A stretch of 34,687 bases of DNA, from contig JAHCJV010000061.1 in the NCBI GenBank assembly GCA_026126105.1, forward strand, positions 1 to 34,687. The letters run 5' to 3'. The notes under the pieces were generated by a model. It was given only the letters and a program-made list of their open reading frames with translations. It did no database searches and was not told the DNA's origin. This stretch comes from Enhydrobacter sp. (GTDB lineage: Bacteria > Pseudomonadota > Alphaproteobacteria > Reyranellales > Reyranellaceae). A program made the position numbers and the translations under genes. Position 1 is the first letter of the stretch, and every line of letters starts with the position of its first letter. Shown one piece after another: positions 7,877 to 15,426 of this stretch.

Positions 7877-7946
7877 GTGTCATCCCGAGCGAAGCGAGGG
7901 ATCTATGGGCCGCAGCATAGATCCCTCGCTTCGCTCGGGATGACAC
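7877..7946. repeat. 31-bp perfect inverted repeat, dispersed family copy 1
   Basis: Positions 7877-7907 and 7916-7946 are exact inverted copies of 31 bases, starting GTGTCATCCCGAGCGAAGCG, with an 8-base spacer. An 11-base direct copy of one end (GGGATGACACT) follows at 7955-7965, so a second, decayed arm may be present. It lies between the LLM gene ending at 7970 and the NIPSNAP gene starting at 7834. As RNA it would form a very stable stem. Copies 2 and 3 are at 15338 and 30396. Confidence 0.92.
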
Positions 7947-7969
7947 TGGACGCTGGGATGACACTACAG

Positions 7970-9148
7970 TCATTCGGCGGCCGCCTTCATGGGCTTGAAG
8001 GCGGGCATGACCTCGTTGGCGAAGCGGTCGAGCTGCTCGAGGGTCACCTCGAGCGGTGTGCCGAGCGGCATCGAGCAGCTGATGCGCTCGAGACCGGGAT
8101 AGCGCTCCTCCACCGCCTTGAGCTGCTCGACGATATCGGCCGGCGTGCCGGCGAGGAAGCCGCCCGCCTTCACCGCATCCTCGATGCGCGGCAGCTTGAC
8201 GCTGGGGACCAGCCGCGGATCGCGCATCGCGGCGATCTGCTCGTCCGTGAGCGCGCGCACGAGGCGCAGCTCGCCGAACATCTTCATGTTCTCTTCGTAG
8301 GCCGTGGCGGCGGCGCGCATGGCCGCTTCGCGGCTCTCGGCGATATGGAACTGGTAGCCGAGCGACAGCTTCTCGCCGAGCTCGAGCTCGATGCCGCGCC
8401 GCGCATAGGCTGCACGGAACTCGTTCATGTGTCTGTCGACCGCGCCACCCTCGGCCGAGCCGCCCCCGATGACGCCGGAGATGCCATGCTTGGCCATGAA
8501 GTCGAAGGCGCGGGCCGACCCGCTCTGGATCGGCTGCCAGCACTCGACAGGCAGGTGCTGCGGCCGCGGCACCAACGTGATCTCCTTTAGCGTGTAGCCG
8601 CGATAGGGCACCTCGGGCGGGATGGTGTAGAAACGGCCCTTATGGCTGAAGCGCTCCTCGTTGAAGGCCTTGAAGATGATGTCGACGCCTTCCTCGAACA
8701 TCTCGCGGTTGGCGGCCTGGTCGGTCAGCGGCGCGCCGAAGCTCTCGACCTCGCGGGTGTGATAGCCGCGGGCAACGCCGAAGATCACGCGCCCGCCGCT
8801 CAGGATGTCGGCCATGGCGTAGTCTTCCGCCAAGCGCAGCGGATGCCACATCGGCACGACGTTGAAGCCGCAGCCGATCTTGAGAGTCCTGGTCTGGTTG
8901 ACCAGGTGCATCGCCATCATCAGCAGGTTGGGGATGCACTCGGTCCCCTCGGGCTGGAAATGGTGCTCCGCCATCCAGAAGGTGTCGTAGCCCAGCGCGT
9001 CCATCTTCTTCGCATATGCAACCGCTTTGTGCAGCGCACTCGCCAGCTCGTCGTTGGAATAGAGCCGGTCGTTGATCGGCGTGCCCAGATAGCCGAGATT
9101 CTCCATGTCGACCGTGCCGACATACGAACTGTCGAACTTCGTGATCAT
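7970..9148 (-). CDS. LLM class flavin-dependent oxidoreductase (bacterial luciferase alpha-like)
   Basis: This 392-residue luciferase-like protein has MDALGYDTFWMAEHHFQPEG (about 49-68), where the EHH segment is typical of flavin-dependent luciferase-like monooxygenases. It also has LKIGCGFNVVPMWHPLRLAE, DILSGGRVIFGVARGYH and WQPIQSGSARAFDFMAKHG. These follow the usual barrel-strand order. The ribosome-binding site is AAGGGGA just before ATG 9148. It is transcribed toward the NIPSNAP gene's side of the strand but lies upstream of it, separated by the 31-bp hairpin repeat, so the two may be one transcript with a stem between them. The substrate is unknown. It diverges from the VOC gene at 9220. 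Confidence 0.9.
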   Translation of the reverse strand: MITKFDSSYVGTVDMENLGYLGTPINDRLYSNDELASALHKAVAYAKKMDALGYDTFWMAEHHFQPEGTECIPNLLMMAMHLVNQTRTLKIGCGFNVVPMWHPLRLAEDYAMADILSGGRVIFGVARGYHTREVESFGAPLTDQAANREMFEEGVDIIFKAFNEERFSHKGRFYTIPPEVPYRGYTLKEITLVPRPQHLPVECWQPIQSGSARAFDFMAKHGISGVIGGGSAEGGAVDRHMNEFRAAYARRGIELELGEKLSLGYQFHIAESREAAMRAAATAYEENMKMFGELRLVRALTDEQIAAMRDPRLVPSVKLPRIEDAVKAGGFLAGTPADIVEQLKAVEERYPGLERISCSMPLGTPLEVTLEQLDRFANEVMPAFKPMKAAAE

Positions 9149-9219
9149 GGTGCGATCCCCTTCGACTATGGCAGGCGAAAACGCGCTAGAATGTCCGCCT
9201 GACCGAACGGAGGCAAGCG

Positions 9220-10158
9220 ATGGCCAAGCAATTCGACCGCAGTGCGGAGGACCTGGGCAATATCGTCGGGCTGGAGCACGTCAACCTGCTGGTCCCCGAC
9301 CAGGGTCTGGCGACGCTGTTCTATGTCAGCGGGCTCGGGCTGACGCGCGATCCCTACCTGATGACCAGCGTCGACAATATGTGGATCAATGTCGGGCGCA
9401 GCCAGCTTCACCTGCCGACCGGCAGGGCGCAAAAGTTGCGCGGCCGCACCGCGCTGGTGATCCCCGACCATGAGCTGCTGGTGAAGCGGCTGGAGAACGT
9501 GACGAAGGCCTTGGGCGACACGAAGTTCGCCTTCTCCGAGCATCCCGATCGGGTCGAGGCGACATGCCCGTGGGGCAACCAGTTCGTCGTCTACGAGCCC
9601 TCCGGGCGCTTCGCCGGCATGAAGCTCGGCATGCCCTATGTCGAGTTCGACGTCCCGGCGGGCGCGGCGAGGGGCATCGCCGATTTCTACAGCGAGGTGA
9701 TGGGCACGATTGCTTCCGTCACGGACGGCGCGGCGCATGTCCTCGTCGGCCACGGTCAGGAGCTGGTCTTTCGCGAAACGGACGGAACCATCGCCGACTA
9801 TGACGGCCATCACATCCAGGTCTATGTCGCGAACTTCTCCAGGCCGCACCGTCAGCTGGTCGAGCGCAAGATCCTCACCGAGGAAAGCAACCAATACCAA
9901 TATCGCTTCAACGACATCGTCGATCCGACAAGCGGGGAGAAGCTTTTCGAGATCGAGCACGAGATTCGCAGCATTACCCATCCGCTCTATGCCCGGCCGC
10001 TGGTGAACCGCAATCCGCGCCAGACCAACCGCAACTACGTGCAGGGTCGCGATGGCTGGGTGCCGGAGCTCGAGGACGCCGACCTGGGCGACATCCGCCG
10101 CGAGATGCGCCAGAAGCGCTACGAGGAAGCCACGGGCCGACCGCTGGCCGCCGACTGA
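9220..10158 (+). CDS. VOC (glyoxalase/extradiol dioxygenase-like) family protein, two modules
   Basis: This 312-residue protein contains two vicinal-oxygen-chelate modules. The first begins near residue 16 with VGLEHVNLLVPDQGLATLFY, giving a candidate metal ligand H20. The second begins near residue 140 with GMPYVEFDVPAGAARGIADF and contains DGHHIQVYVANFS. The tail after about residue 255 is arginine-rich and not part of the fold. VOC proteins include dioxygenases, isomerases and resistance proteins, and the complete metal triad cannot be assigned by eye, so the activity is open. GGAGG lies before ATG 9220. The gene ends four bases before the convergent transglutaminase gene. Confidence 0.82.
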   Translation: MAKQFDRSAEDLGNIVGLEHVNLLVPDQGLATLFYVSGLGLTRDPYLMTSVDNMWINVGRSQLHLPTGRAQKLRGRTALVIPDHELLVKRLENVTKALGDTKFAFSEHPDRVEATCPWGNQFVVYEPSGRFAGMKLGMPYVEFDVPAGAARGIADFYSEVMGTIASVTDGAAHVLVGHGQELVFRETDGTIADYDGHHIQVYVANFSRPHRQLVERKILTEESNQYQYRFNDIVDPTSGEKLFEIEHEIRSITHPLYARPLVNRNPRQTNRNYVQGRDGWVPELEDADLGDIRREMRQKRYEEATGRPLAAD

Positions 10159-10161
10159 CCG

Positions 10162-10971
10162 TCAGTCGATCTGGTCCGTCCAGACCTTGAAGCTCGACAG
10201 GGTGTTGGGGCCGAAGCTGTAGGTGATCGGCACGTCGGCGGCGTCACGACCGCGGGCGATCAGGATGTGGCCGATGCGCGGCACGTTATTGCGCGGATCG
10301 AACGTGTACCAGCGGTCGCCGAGATATGCCTCGAACCAGCCGGCGAAGTCCATTGGGTCCGGATTCAGCGGCACGCCGATGTCGCCGAGATAGCCGGTGC
10401 AGTAGCGCGCCGGAATATTCATTGCGCGGCAGAACGTGATGGCGAGATGGGCATAGTCGCGGCAGACGCCGGCGCGCTCCTGGAAGGCATCCCATGCCGT
10501 CTTCGTCGATCGGGCGTGCTGGTAGCCGAACGTGATGTGATTGTGAACGAAATCGCAGATCGTCTGGACGCGCGCCCACCCTGGCGGCGTGTTGCCGAAG
10601 AGTTGCCAAGCCTGATCCGAGAGGCGATCGGTTTCGCAATAGCGGCTGCCGAGCAGATAACCCAACGTGTCCGTCGGCAGGTTCTCGACGGCATTCTGGG
10701 GTGCGTCCCAGGCAATCGCGTCGGTCAGACCGGAATCGCGGATGATGCCGTCGCCCGTCAATGTGAGGCGGCCGGCAGGGGCAAAGATCCGACTGCACCA
10801 ATTTCCGAACAGGTCCCGATAGGCTTCGATCGGCAAGAACGGGTCCGTGGTGGGACGATCGGAAACTTCCACGTCAGGTGCGCGCGACTGGTGAACGCCC
10901 AGCACCATGATCATGGGCGTTGGCTGCGGCAGGTCGAAGATCAATTCGTAGCCGACGCGGATCTTGATCAA
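10162..10971 (-). CDS. Transglutaminase-like protein, canonical histidine apparently absent
   Basis: This 269-residue cytoplasmic protein has the transglutaminase-like core: catalytic C170 in RAGVCRDYAHLAITFCRAMNI and the aspartate D225 in WYTFDPRNNVPRIGH. Where family members usually show H-A-W before the third strand, this protein has DFAGWFEAYLG (208-218), so alanine occupies the histidine position (A210). I recall that some members of this branch also lack it, so loss of activity is not certain. It is the second gene of a two-gene operon, beginning 13 bases after the other transglutaminase-like gene. Members of this pair type are often found together with uncharacterised proteolytic or cell-wall roles; that part is inference. 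Confidence 0.88.
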   Translation of the reverse strand: MIKIRVGYELIFDLPQPTPMIMVLGVHQSRAPDVEVSDRPTTDPFLPIEAYRDLFGNWCSRIFAPAGRLTLTGDGIIRDSGLTDAIAWDAPQNAVENLPTDTLGYLLGSRYCETDRLSDQAWQLFGNTPPGWARVQTICDFVHNHITFGYQHARSTKTAWDAFQERAGVCRDYAHLAITFCRAMNIPARYCTGYLGDIGVPLNPDPMDFAGWFEAYLGDRWYTFDPRNNVPRIGHILIARGRDAADVPITYSFGPNTLSSFKVWTDQID

Positions 10972-10984
10972 GCTCTTCCTCGAT

Positions 10985-11872
10985 TCAATTGCACCCCGAG
11001 GTGACGCTCACGCGCACCTCCATTCCCAACGGGTCCGACGCAGACCCGATGAAAGTCCCGTGAAGTGGGAGCGCGTCCTGCGGATCACCGACGACGGCGA
11101 CTGTGACGAGTGCGCACTTGCCGACACTGCCGCTGGTAGGATCGAAATCCACCCACCCCATGCCCGGCAGATAGACCTGCGCCCACGCGTGGGTGGCGCC
11201 ATGCGGCCCGCTATTGCCCTGCTCAGGCGGGGGCTCCAGGTCCACCGCCAGGTAGCCTGAGGCGAACCGCGCCGCCAGGCCCAGAGCCCGGGCCGCTTCG
11301 ATCATCAGCCAAGCGAAGTCTCGACAACTTCCGTGACCCAGCCTCAACGTTTCTGCCGGCGATTGGATGCCTTTGGCTTCTCGGCGGCGATAGGTGAGCT
11401 GCTGCGGAACGGCGCGGCAGAGCCGGATGAGCAGGGCGAGGGCGCCGCCTGCTGCCGCCTCATCGATGAACTGGCGCGCCCATCCGACGATCGCGTCGTC
11501 CGGGTCGGCATGACGCCGGCGCCGAAAGTCCTCGAGATCAGGCTCGATGTCGTTGCCGTAGTCGACGGGAAACGCCGGCGCGTCGGCGGCGCACGCCAAG
11601 TCCGAAAGGCTCGATGGCGTGTGCTCGATGGCGACAATGCTTTCGAAGCTCAGCTCCGTAGCCTTGGCGATAAATTCCGCGATCGCCACGTGATTTCCGA
11701 AACCGTCGTGGTCGTATCTCAATTTGCACGGCTTGGGCGTGATCCCAAGCTGTGCATAGGTGATTTTCTGGTCGTGCGCATCTCTTGGCCGCAGCATCAT
11801 CCGGTGTTCGCCGAAGGCGACAGGCCGACGGTAGCGATAGGTCGTGACGTGCCGGATGGTCAACGCTGGCAT
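10985..11872 (-). CDS. Transglutaminase-like protein with intact Cys-His-Asp triad
   Basis: This 295-residue protein has an N-terminal beta-sandwich (IRHVTTYRYRRPVAFGEHRM, residues 6-25) followed by a transglutaminase core. C183 lies in LGHGSCRDFAW, H228 in ATHAWAQVYLPG and D244 in VDFDPTSG. Such proteins are predicted thiol peptidases or amidases rather than true cross-linking enzymes. No signal peptide is visible, so it is probably cytoplasmic. An AAGGAG precedes ATG 11872. It leads a two-gene operon with the second transglutaminase-like gene and diverges from the LLM gene at 12004. Confidence 0.92.
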   Translation of the reverse strand: MPALTIRHVTTYRYRRPVAFGEHRMMLRPRDAHDQKITYAQLGITPKPCKLRYDHDGFGNHVAIAEFIAKATELSFESIVAIEHTPSSLSDLACAADAPAFPVDYGNDIEPDLEDFRRRRHADPDDAIVGWARQFIDEAAAGGALALLIRLCRAVPQQLTYRRREAKGIQSPAETLRLGHGSCRDFAWLMIEAARALGLAARFASGYLAVDLEPPPEQGNSGPHGATHAWAQVYLPGMGWVDFDPTSGSVGKCALVTVAVVGDPQDALPLHGTFIGSASDPLGMEVRVSVTSGCN

Positions 11873-11929
11873 GACGGCTCCTTCCGGGCGTACGAAGCAC
11901 GTTCCGCGCCACTGGGAAAACAGGCGCGC

Positions 11930-11960
11930 TTGCTGTGCGCCGGTTGGGAAAATGTATAGT
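11930..11960 (+). promoter_or_regulatory. Possible sigma70-type promoter of the 12004 gene
   Basis: TTGCTG at 11930-11935 and TATAGT at 11955-11960 are separated by 19 bases, somewhat longer than the ideal 17. They lie 44 bases before the ATG at 12004, in the 131-bp gap between divergent genes. The AGGAGG for the gene is just before the ATG. The promoter call is by eye only. Confidence 0.3.
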
Positions 11961-12003
11961 CGGTTTGGCCGGCATCTGAACGACCGGCTACAGGAGGAAC
12001 ACC

Positions 12004-13092
12004 ATGCCTGTGCGCGTGATCGGCATGATCGGCGTGGCGCCGCCGAGCGGCGAGGCCACGGTCCACATCATCAAGGGCGGGATCTCGCCGCCCTACCTCA
12101 AGTCGTATGCCCAGGCGCACGACAATGCAGGATTTGACCTGGCACTGGTCGGTTACACCGCTTCGTCGGCCGAGGGCTTTCTCGTGGCGCAGTACGCCGC
12201 ACATCACACGGATCGCCTTGGCTTCCTCATCGCGCACCGACCGGGCTTCGTTGCACCGACGCTCGCCGCGCGCAAGATCGCGACGTTCGATCATCTTACG
12301 GAGGGCCGCATTGCGCTGCATGTCATCGCCGGCGCAAGCGATGCCGAGCAGCACGGCGATGGAGACTTTGCGCTCAAGGAAGAACGCTACCGGCGCGCCG
12401 CCGAATATATAGAGGTGATGAAGCTTGCCTGGTCGAGCGAGCGGCGCTTCGACTTCGAAGGCGACTTCTACAAGGTGCGCGGCGCTAAATCCGACATCCA
12501 TCCATTACAGAAGCCGCATCCGCCGTTGTTCTTTGGCGGATCGTCCGAAGGCGCGTTGGCGATGGGGGCGAAGCATTGCGACGTCTTTGCGATGTTCGGC
12601 GAACCGCTCGCCGCCACGGCGCAGCGGGTCGCCGAATTCAAGGCGCGTGCTGCCGCCTATGGCCGGACCCCGACATTCAACATGTCCTTTCGCCCGATCC
12701 TCGCCGATACCGAAGGCGCGGCATGGGATCGCGCCCGCCGGATCCTCGCCGCCATCCAGAAGCCCGGTGATCCGACCGGCTTCGGCAACGCCAAGAAGCC
12801 GCTCGACCACTCCGCCCGCCGCCTGCTCGACTTTGCTGCGCAAGGGGAAACCCATGACGAGCGGCTGTGGATGCCGATCGCCGAGGCGACCGGCGCGGTT
12901 GGCAATACCTCCTGCCTGGTCGGCACGCCGGAGCAGGTCGCCCGCGCGTTGCTGGAATATTACAAACTCGGCGTGCGCTCGTTCCTGATCCGGGGATTCG
13001 ATCCCTTCGAAGACACGATCGACTTCGGCCGCGAGCTGATCCCGCGCCTGCGGGCGGGCGCCGCAGAGCTGGACCGCGCGATGGCAGCCTGA
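12004..13092 (+). CDS. LLM class flavin-dependent oxidoreductase, alkanesulfonate monooxygenase (SsuD)-like
   Basis: This 362-residue protein resembles the SsuD/NtaA side of the luciferase-like family. Landmarks are HDNAGFDLALVGYTASSAEG (about 39-58), RLGFLIAHRPGFVAPTLAAR (75-94), IATFDHLTEGRIALHVIAG (95-113), and KPHPPLFFGGSSEGALAMG (about 168-186). In SsuD the equivalent segments bind FMNH2 and a sulfonate. No flavin reductase or sulfonate ABC transporter lies in the window, so the substrate class is not established. AGGAGGAACACC before the ATG decides the start. It is convergent with the cyclase gene, with only ten bases between the stops. Confidence 0.9.
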   Translation: MPVRVIGMIGVAPPSGEATVHIIKGGISPPYLKSYAQAHDNAGFDLALVGYTASSAEGFLVAQYAAHHTDRLGFLIAHRPGFVAPTLAARKIATFDHLTEGRIALHVIAGASDAEQHGDGDFALKEERYRRAAEYIEVMKLAWSSERRFDFEGDFYKVRGAKSDIHPLQKPHPPLFFGGSSEGALAMGAKHCDVFAMFGEPLAATAQRVAEFKARAAAYGRTPTFNMSFRPILADTEGAAWDRARRILAAIQKPGDPTGFGNAKKPLDHSARRLLDFAAQGETHDERLWMPIAEATGAVGNTSCLVGTPEQVARALLEYYKLGVRSFLIRGFDPFEDTIDFGRELIPRLRAGAAELDRAMAA

Positions 13093-13102
13093 CGCCGTCG
13101 GC

Positions 13103-13948
13103 TCAGCGATCGTCCTTCTTGTCCGGTTCGCGATCGCGCCGGAGTACTGTTCGCATGATGGCGACGAACAGGATCGCGGTGACGGGCCAGTGGAACCAGA
13201 TCCTGCTCGGATTGGAGAACAGGTTGATCAGGATCAGAAATCCCGAGGCAATGAGCGCCGCGGCAATGGGACGAGGCAGGTTCGCCAGTTGCTCCCGGAG
13301 GAAATGCAGCCATCCGGGTAGTTGTTGTTCGCCGCGAAGCCCAGGCGCGGCTAGCTCGGCTGGAGATGCAGTTCCGCGAGGAGGCAGACTTTCGCCGATC
13401 GGCACGCTGACGCGAGGCCTGTCGCCGTCGATCATGGCCACTCGATAGCTGGTCACGGGAGCCACGTTCTTCATCTGCTGCTGACCGAGAAAATCGAAGC
13501 CGACGGACAGCTTGTTGCGCACCTGGTCATAGACCGGTCCCGAAATGACGATGCCGCCGGGCTCGGCGAGTTCCTGCAGCCGCGCCGCGATGTTGACCCC
13601 GTCGCCGTAGATGTCGGCACCGTCGATCATCACGTCTCCCAGATTGATGCCGATGCGAAACCGCATTCGCCGTTCCGGGGATGCGTCGGCCTGCGCGCTT
13701 GAAACCTCCTGTTGAGTCTCGATTGCACACTGCACGGCCTCGACCACGCTCGCGAACTCGGCGATCACGGCGTCGCCCCAGGTGTTGACGATCCGCCCGT
13801 CATGGCGCTCCACCAGCCGCGTCATCGCGGTACGCTGGCGCTGAAGCTCGGCCAGGGTTCCGGCTTCGTCCGCTTCCATGAGACGCGAGTAGCCCTGCAC
13901 GTCCGCGCACAGGACTGTGGTCAATCGGCGTTTCGGCTTGTCGGTCAT
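13103..13948 (-). CDS. Class III adenylate/guanylate cyclase domain protein with C-terminal membrane segments
   Basis: This 281-residue protein has a class III nucleotide cyclase domain at about 8-170. Metal-binding aspartates are D16 (LCADVQGYS) and D59 (NTWGDAVIAEF). The transition-state pair N119 and R123 lies in GDGVNIAARLQ. The C-terminal part carries two hydrophobic segments, ALIASGFLILINLF and WPVTAILFVAIMRTVL (roughly 231-270), then a charged tail, resembling a 2TM anchor. Unusually, the catalytic domain is N-terminal and the anchor C-terminal. It should produce cAMP or cGMP at the membrane. It begins 13 bases after the stop of the FAD oxidoreductase gene and probably shares its transcript. 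No cNMP-binding regulator is nearby. Confidence 0.9.
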   Translation of the reverse strand: MTDKPKRRLTTVLCADVQGYSRLMEADEAGTLAELQRQRTAMTRLVERHDGRIVNTWGDAVIAEFASVVEAVQCAIETQQEVSSAQADASPERRMRFRIGINLGDVMIDGADIYGDGVNIAARLQELAEPGGIVISGPVYDQVRNKLSVGFDFLGQQQMKNVAPVTSYRVAMIDGDRPRVSVPIGESLPPRGTASPAELAAPGLRGEQQLPGWLHFLREQLANLPRPIAAALIASGFLILINLFSNPSRIWFHWPVTAILFVAIMRTVLRRDREPDKKDDR

Positions 13949-13961
13949 CGCACGACGTATC

Positions 13962-15290
13962 CTACATCATCCCCGGTTCGCCGAGATCCGTGCCGTCTAT
14001 CATGCGGCTGTAACGGAAGGGCTGGGGATCGACCACCGGCGGGTCGCCTGCGACGAGGTCGGCGGCCAGCCTGCCGGCCCCCGGGCCGATGCCGAAGCCG
14101 TGGCCGCTATAGCCGGTCGAGATGAAGAGGCCAGGCATGGTGTCGACGGCCGAGATCACCGGAATGCCGTCGGGCGTCGAATCGATGAAGCCGCCCCAGG
14201 AGTGCGCGACCTCGAGGTTCGCCAGCGCTGGATAATGCTCGCCGAGGCGCGTCAGGCCAAGCTGCACGAGCTTCGGGTCCGCCCCCGGATCGAGCGTGCG
14301 ATGGCGCTCGAAAGGCGAGATGTCGTCGAACGACCAGCGCGCCAGCGCCTCCGGCCCGTCGAAGAAGGAGCGGCCGATGGTGAAGGAGAGGCCCCAGCGC
14401 CGCTTCTTGAAGGTCGGCCAGAATTGGCGCGCGTGCATCAGGCCCTGCGGCGAGAGCTCGAGCAGGCCGCGTCCGCCCAGCCCCACCGTGTAGCCGCCAT
14501 CGAGCCGGCGACGGATCGTGACGTCGGGCATCGACAGGCCGCCCGCGGTCACCTCGGGTGCTTCCGTTGTCGAGAAGGAGGTCGACTTCACGCTGGCCTG
14601 CGCGAGCCGCAGCCCATGCCGGCGGCAGAACAAACCGCTCCACGCCCCGCCGGCCAGCAGCACGGCCTGCGTGCGGATCATGCCTTTCTCGGTGATGACG
14701 CCGGAGACCTTTCCGGCCGACGTTTCGAGGCCGCGTGCGGCGCAATCCTGATGGATCGTCGCGCCGGCGCGCCGCGCCGCTTCGGCAATGGCCGGACTGG
14801 CGAGCGCCGGCTCGCCGCGCCCGTCGGTCGGCGAGTGCACGCCGCCAATCCACGCCGGTACGCTGCCGGGTGTCATCTCCTTGGCCTCGGCGGCGCTCAG
14901 GATGCGGCTATGCATCTGGTACTCCCGCGCCTTGAGCGTCCAAGCCTCCCATTGCGCGAAGTCGGCCGGCCGTGTCGTGACATACAGCAGGCCCGTGGGC
15001 CGGAATCCCGTCTCGGCGCCGATCTCCCGGTTGAGGCCGCGCCAGATCTCGAGGCTTCTCATGGCGAGCGGCAGCTCGCGCAGGTCGCGGTGCTGCTGGC
15101 GGACCCAGCCCCAGTTGCGGCTGGACTGCTCGCCGCCGACCCGGCCCTTGTCGAGCAGGGCGACGGAGAAATCGCGCTTCGCCAGCTCGTAGGCGGCCGT
15201 GGTGCCGGCGATGCCGGCGCCGATCACCACGACATCGACGGAAGAGGGAAGCTTCTCGTCGCTGGCGACGGGTTGGACGGGCGGGGACAT
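13962..15290 (-). CDS. FAD-dependent oxidoreductase, DAO (glycine/D-amino-acid oxidase) family
   Basis: This 442-residue protein has the dinucleotide-binding motif VVVIGAGIAGTTAAYELAKR (about 20-39), with D47 probably contacting the ribose of FAD. QSSRNWGWVRQQHRD (about 55-69) follows, a segment typical of D-amino-acid dehydrogenase/oxidase-like enzymes. The C-terminal FISTGYSGHGFGIGPGAGRL (about 390-409) closes the FAD site. The family oxidises secondary or primary amines of amino acids. No signal peptide or membrane segment is seen; the specificity is unknown. A weak GGTAGGGG precedes ATG 15290. The gene lies upstream of the cyclase gene in the same direction. Confidence 0.9.
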   Translation of the reverse strand: MSPPVQPVASDEKLPSSVDVVVIGAGIAGTTAAYELAKRDFSVALLDKGRVGGEQSSRNWGWVRQQHRDLRELPLAMRSLEIWRGLNREIGAETGFRPTGLLYVTTRPADFAQWEAWTLKAREYQMHSRILSAAEAKEMTPGSVPAWIGGVHSPTDGRGEPALASPAIAEAARRAGATIHQDCAARGLETSAGKVSGVITEKGMIRTQAVLLAGGAWSGLFCRRHGLRLAQASVKSTSFSTTEAPEVTAGGLSMPDVTIRRRLDGGYTVGLGGRGLLELSPQGLMHARQFWPTFKKRRWGLSFTIGRSFFDGPEALARWSFDDISPFERHRTLDPGADPKLVQLGLTRLGEHYPALANLEVAHSWGGFIDSTPDGIPVISAVDTMPGLFISTGYSGHGFGIGPGAGRLAADLVAGDPPVVDPQPFRYSRMIDGTDLGEPGMM

Positions 15291-15337
15291 CCCCTACCTT
15301 AACTCCGGTTGGGCCTGCGAGCTGAATCCTCTTTCTG

Positions 15338-15426
15338 GTCGTCCTGAGCGCCGCGAAGGACCTCGCGCCAGCCCAGCGCCCCGTGTCTGCTCGGTCGGTG
15401 AGGTCCTTCGCGGCGCTCAGGACGAC
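15338..15426. repeat. 27-bp inverted repeat, dispersed family copy 2
   Basis: Positions 15338-15364 and 15400-15426 are exact inverted copies starting GTCGTCCTGAGCGCCGCGAA, with a 35-base spacer. The right arm contains the TGA (15417-15419 on the + strand) that ends the LLM gene on the minus strand. The arms are related to copies at 7877 and 30396 by the shared TCATCC/TCGTCC-TGAGCG core. It occupies most of the gap between two minus-strand genes. Confidence 0.9.

Noticed and set aside
12004..13092. Calling this gene ssuD.
   Set aside because: Only the superfamily pattern is seen; there is no flavin reductase or sulfonate transporter nearby.
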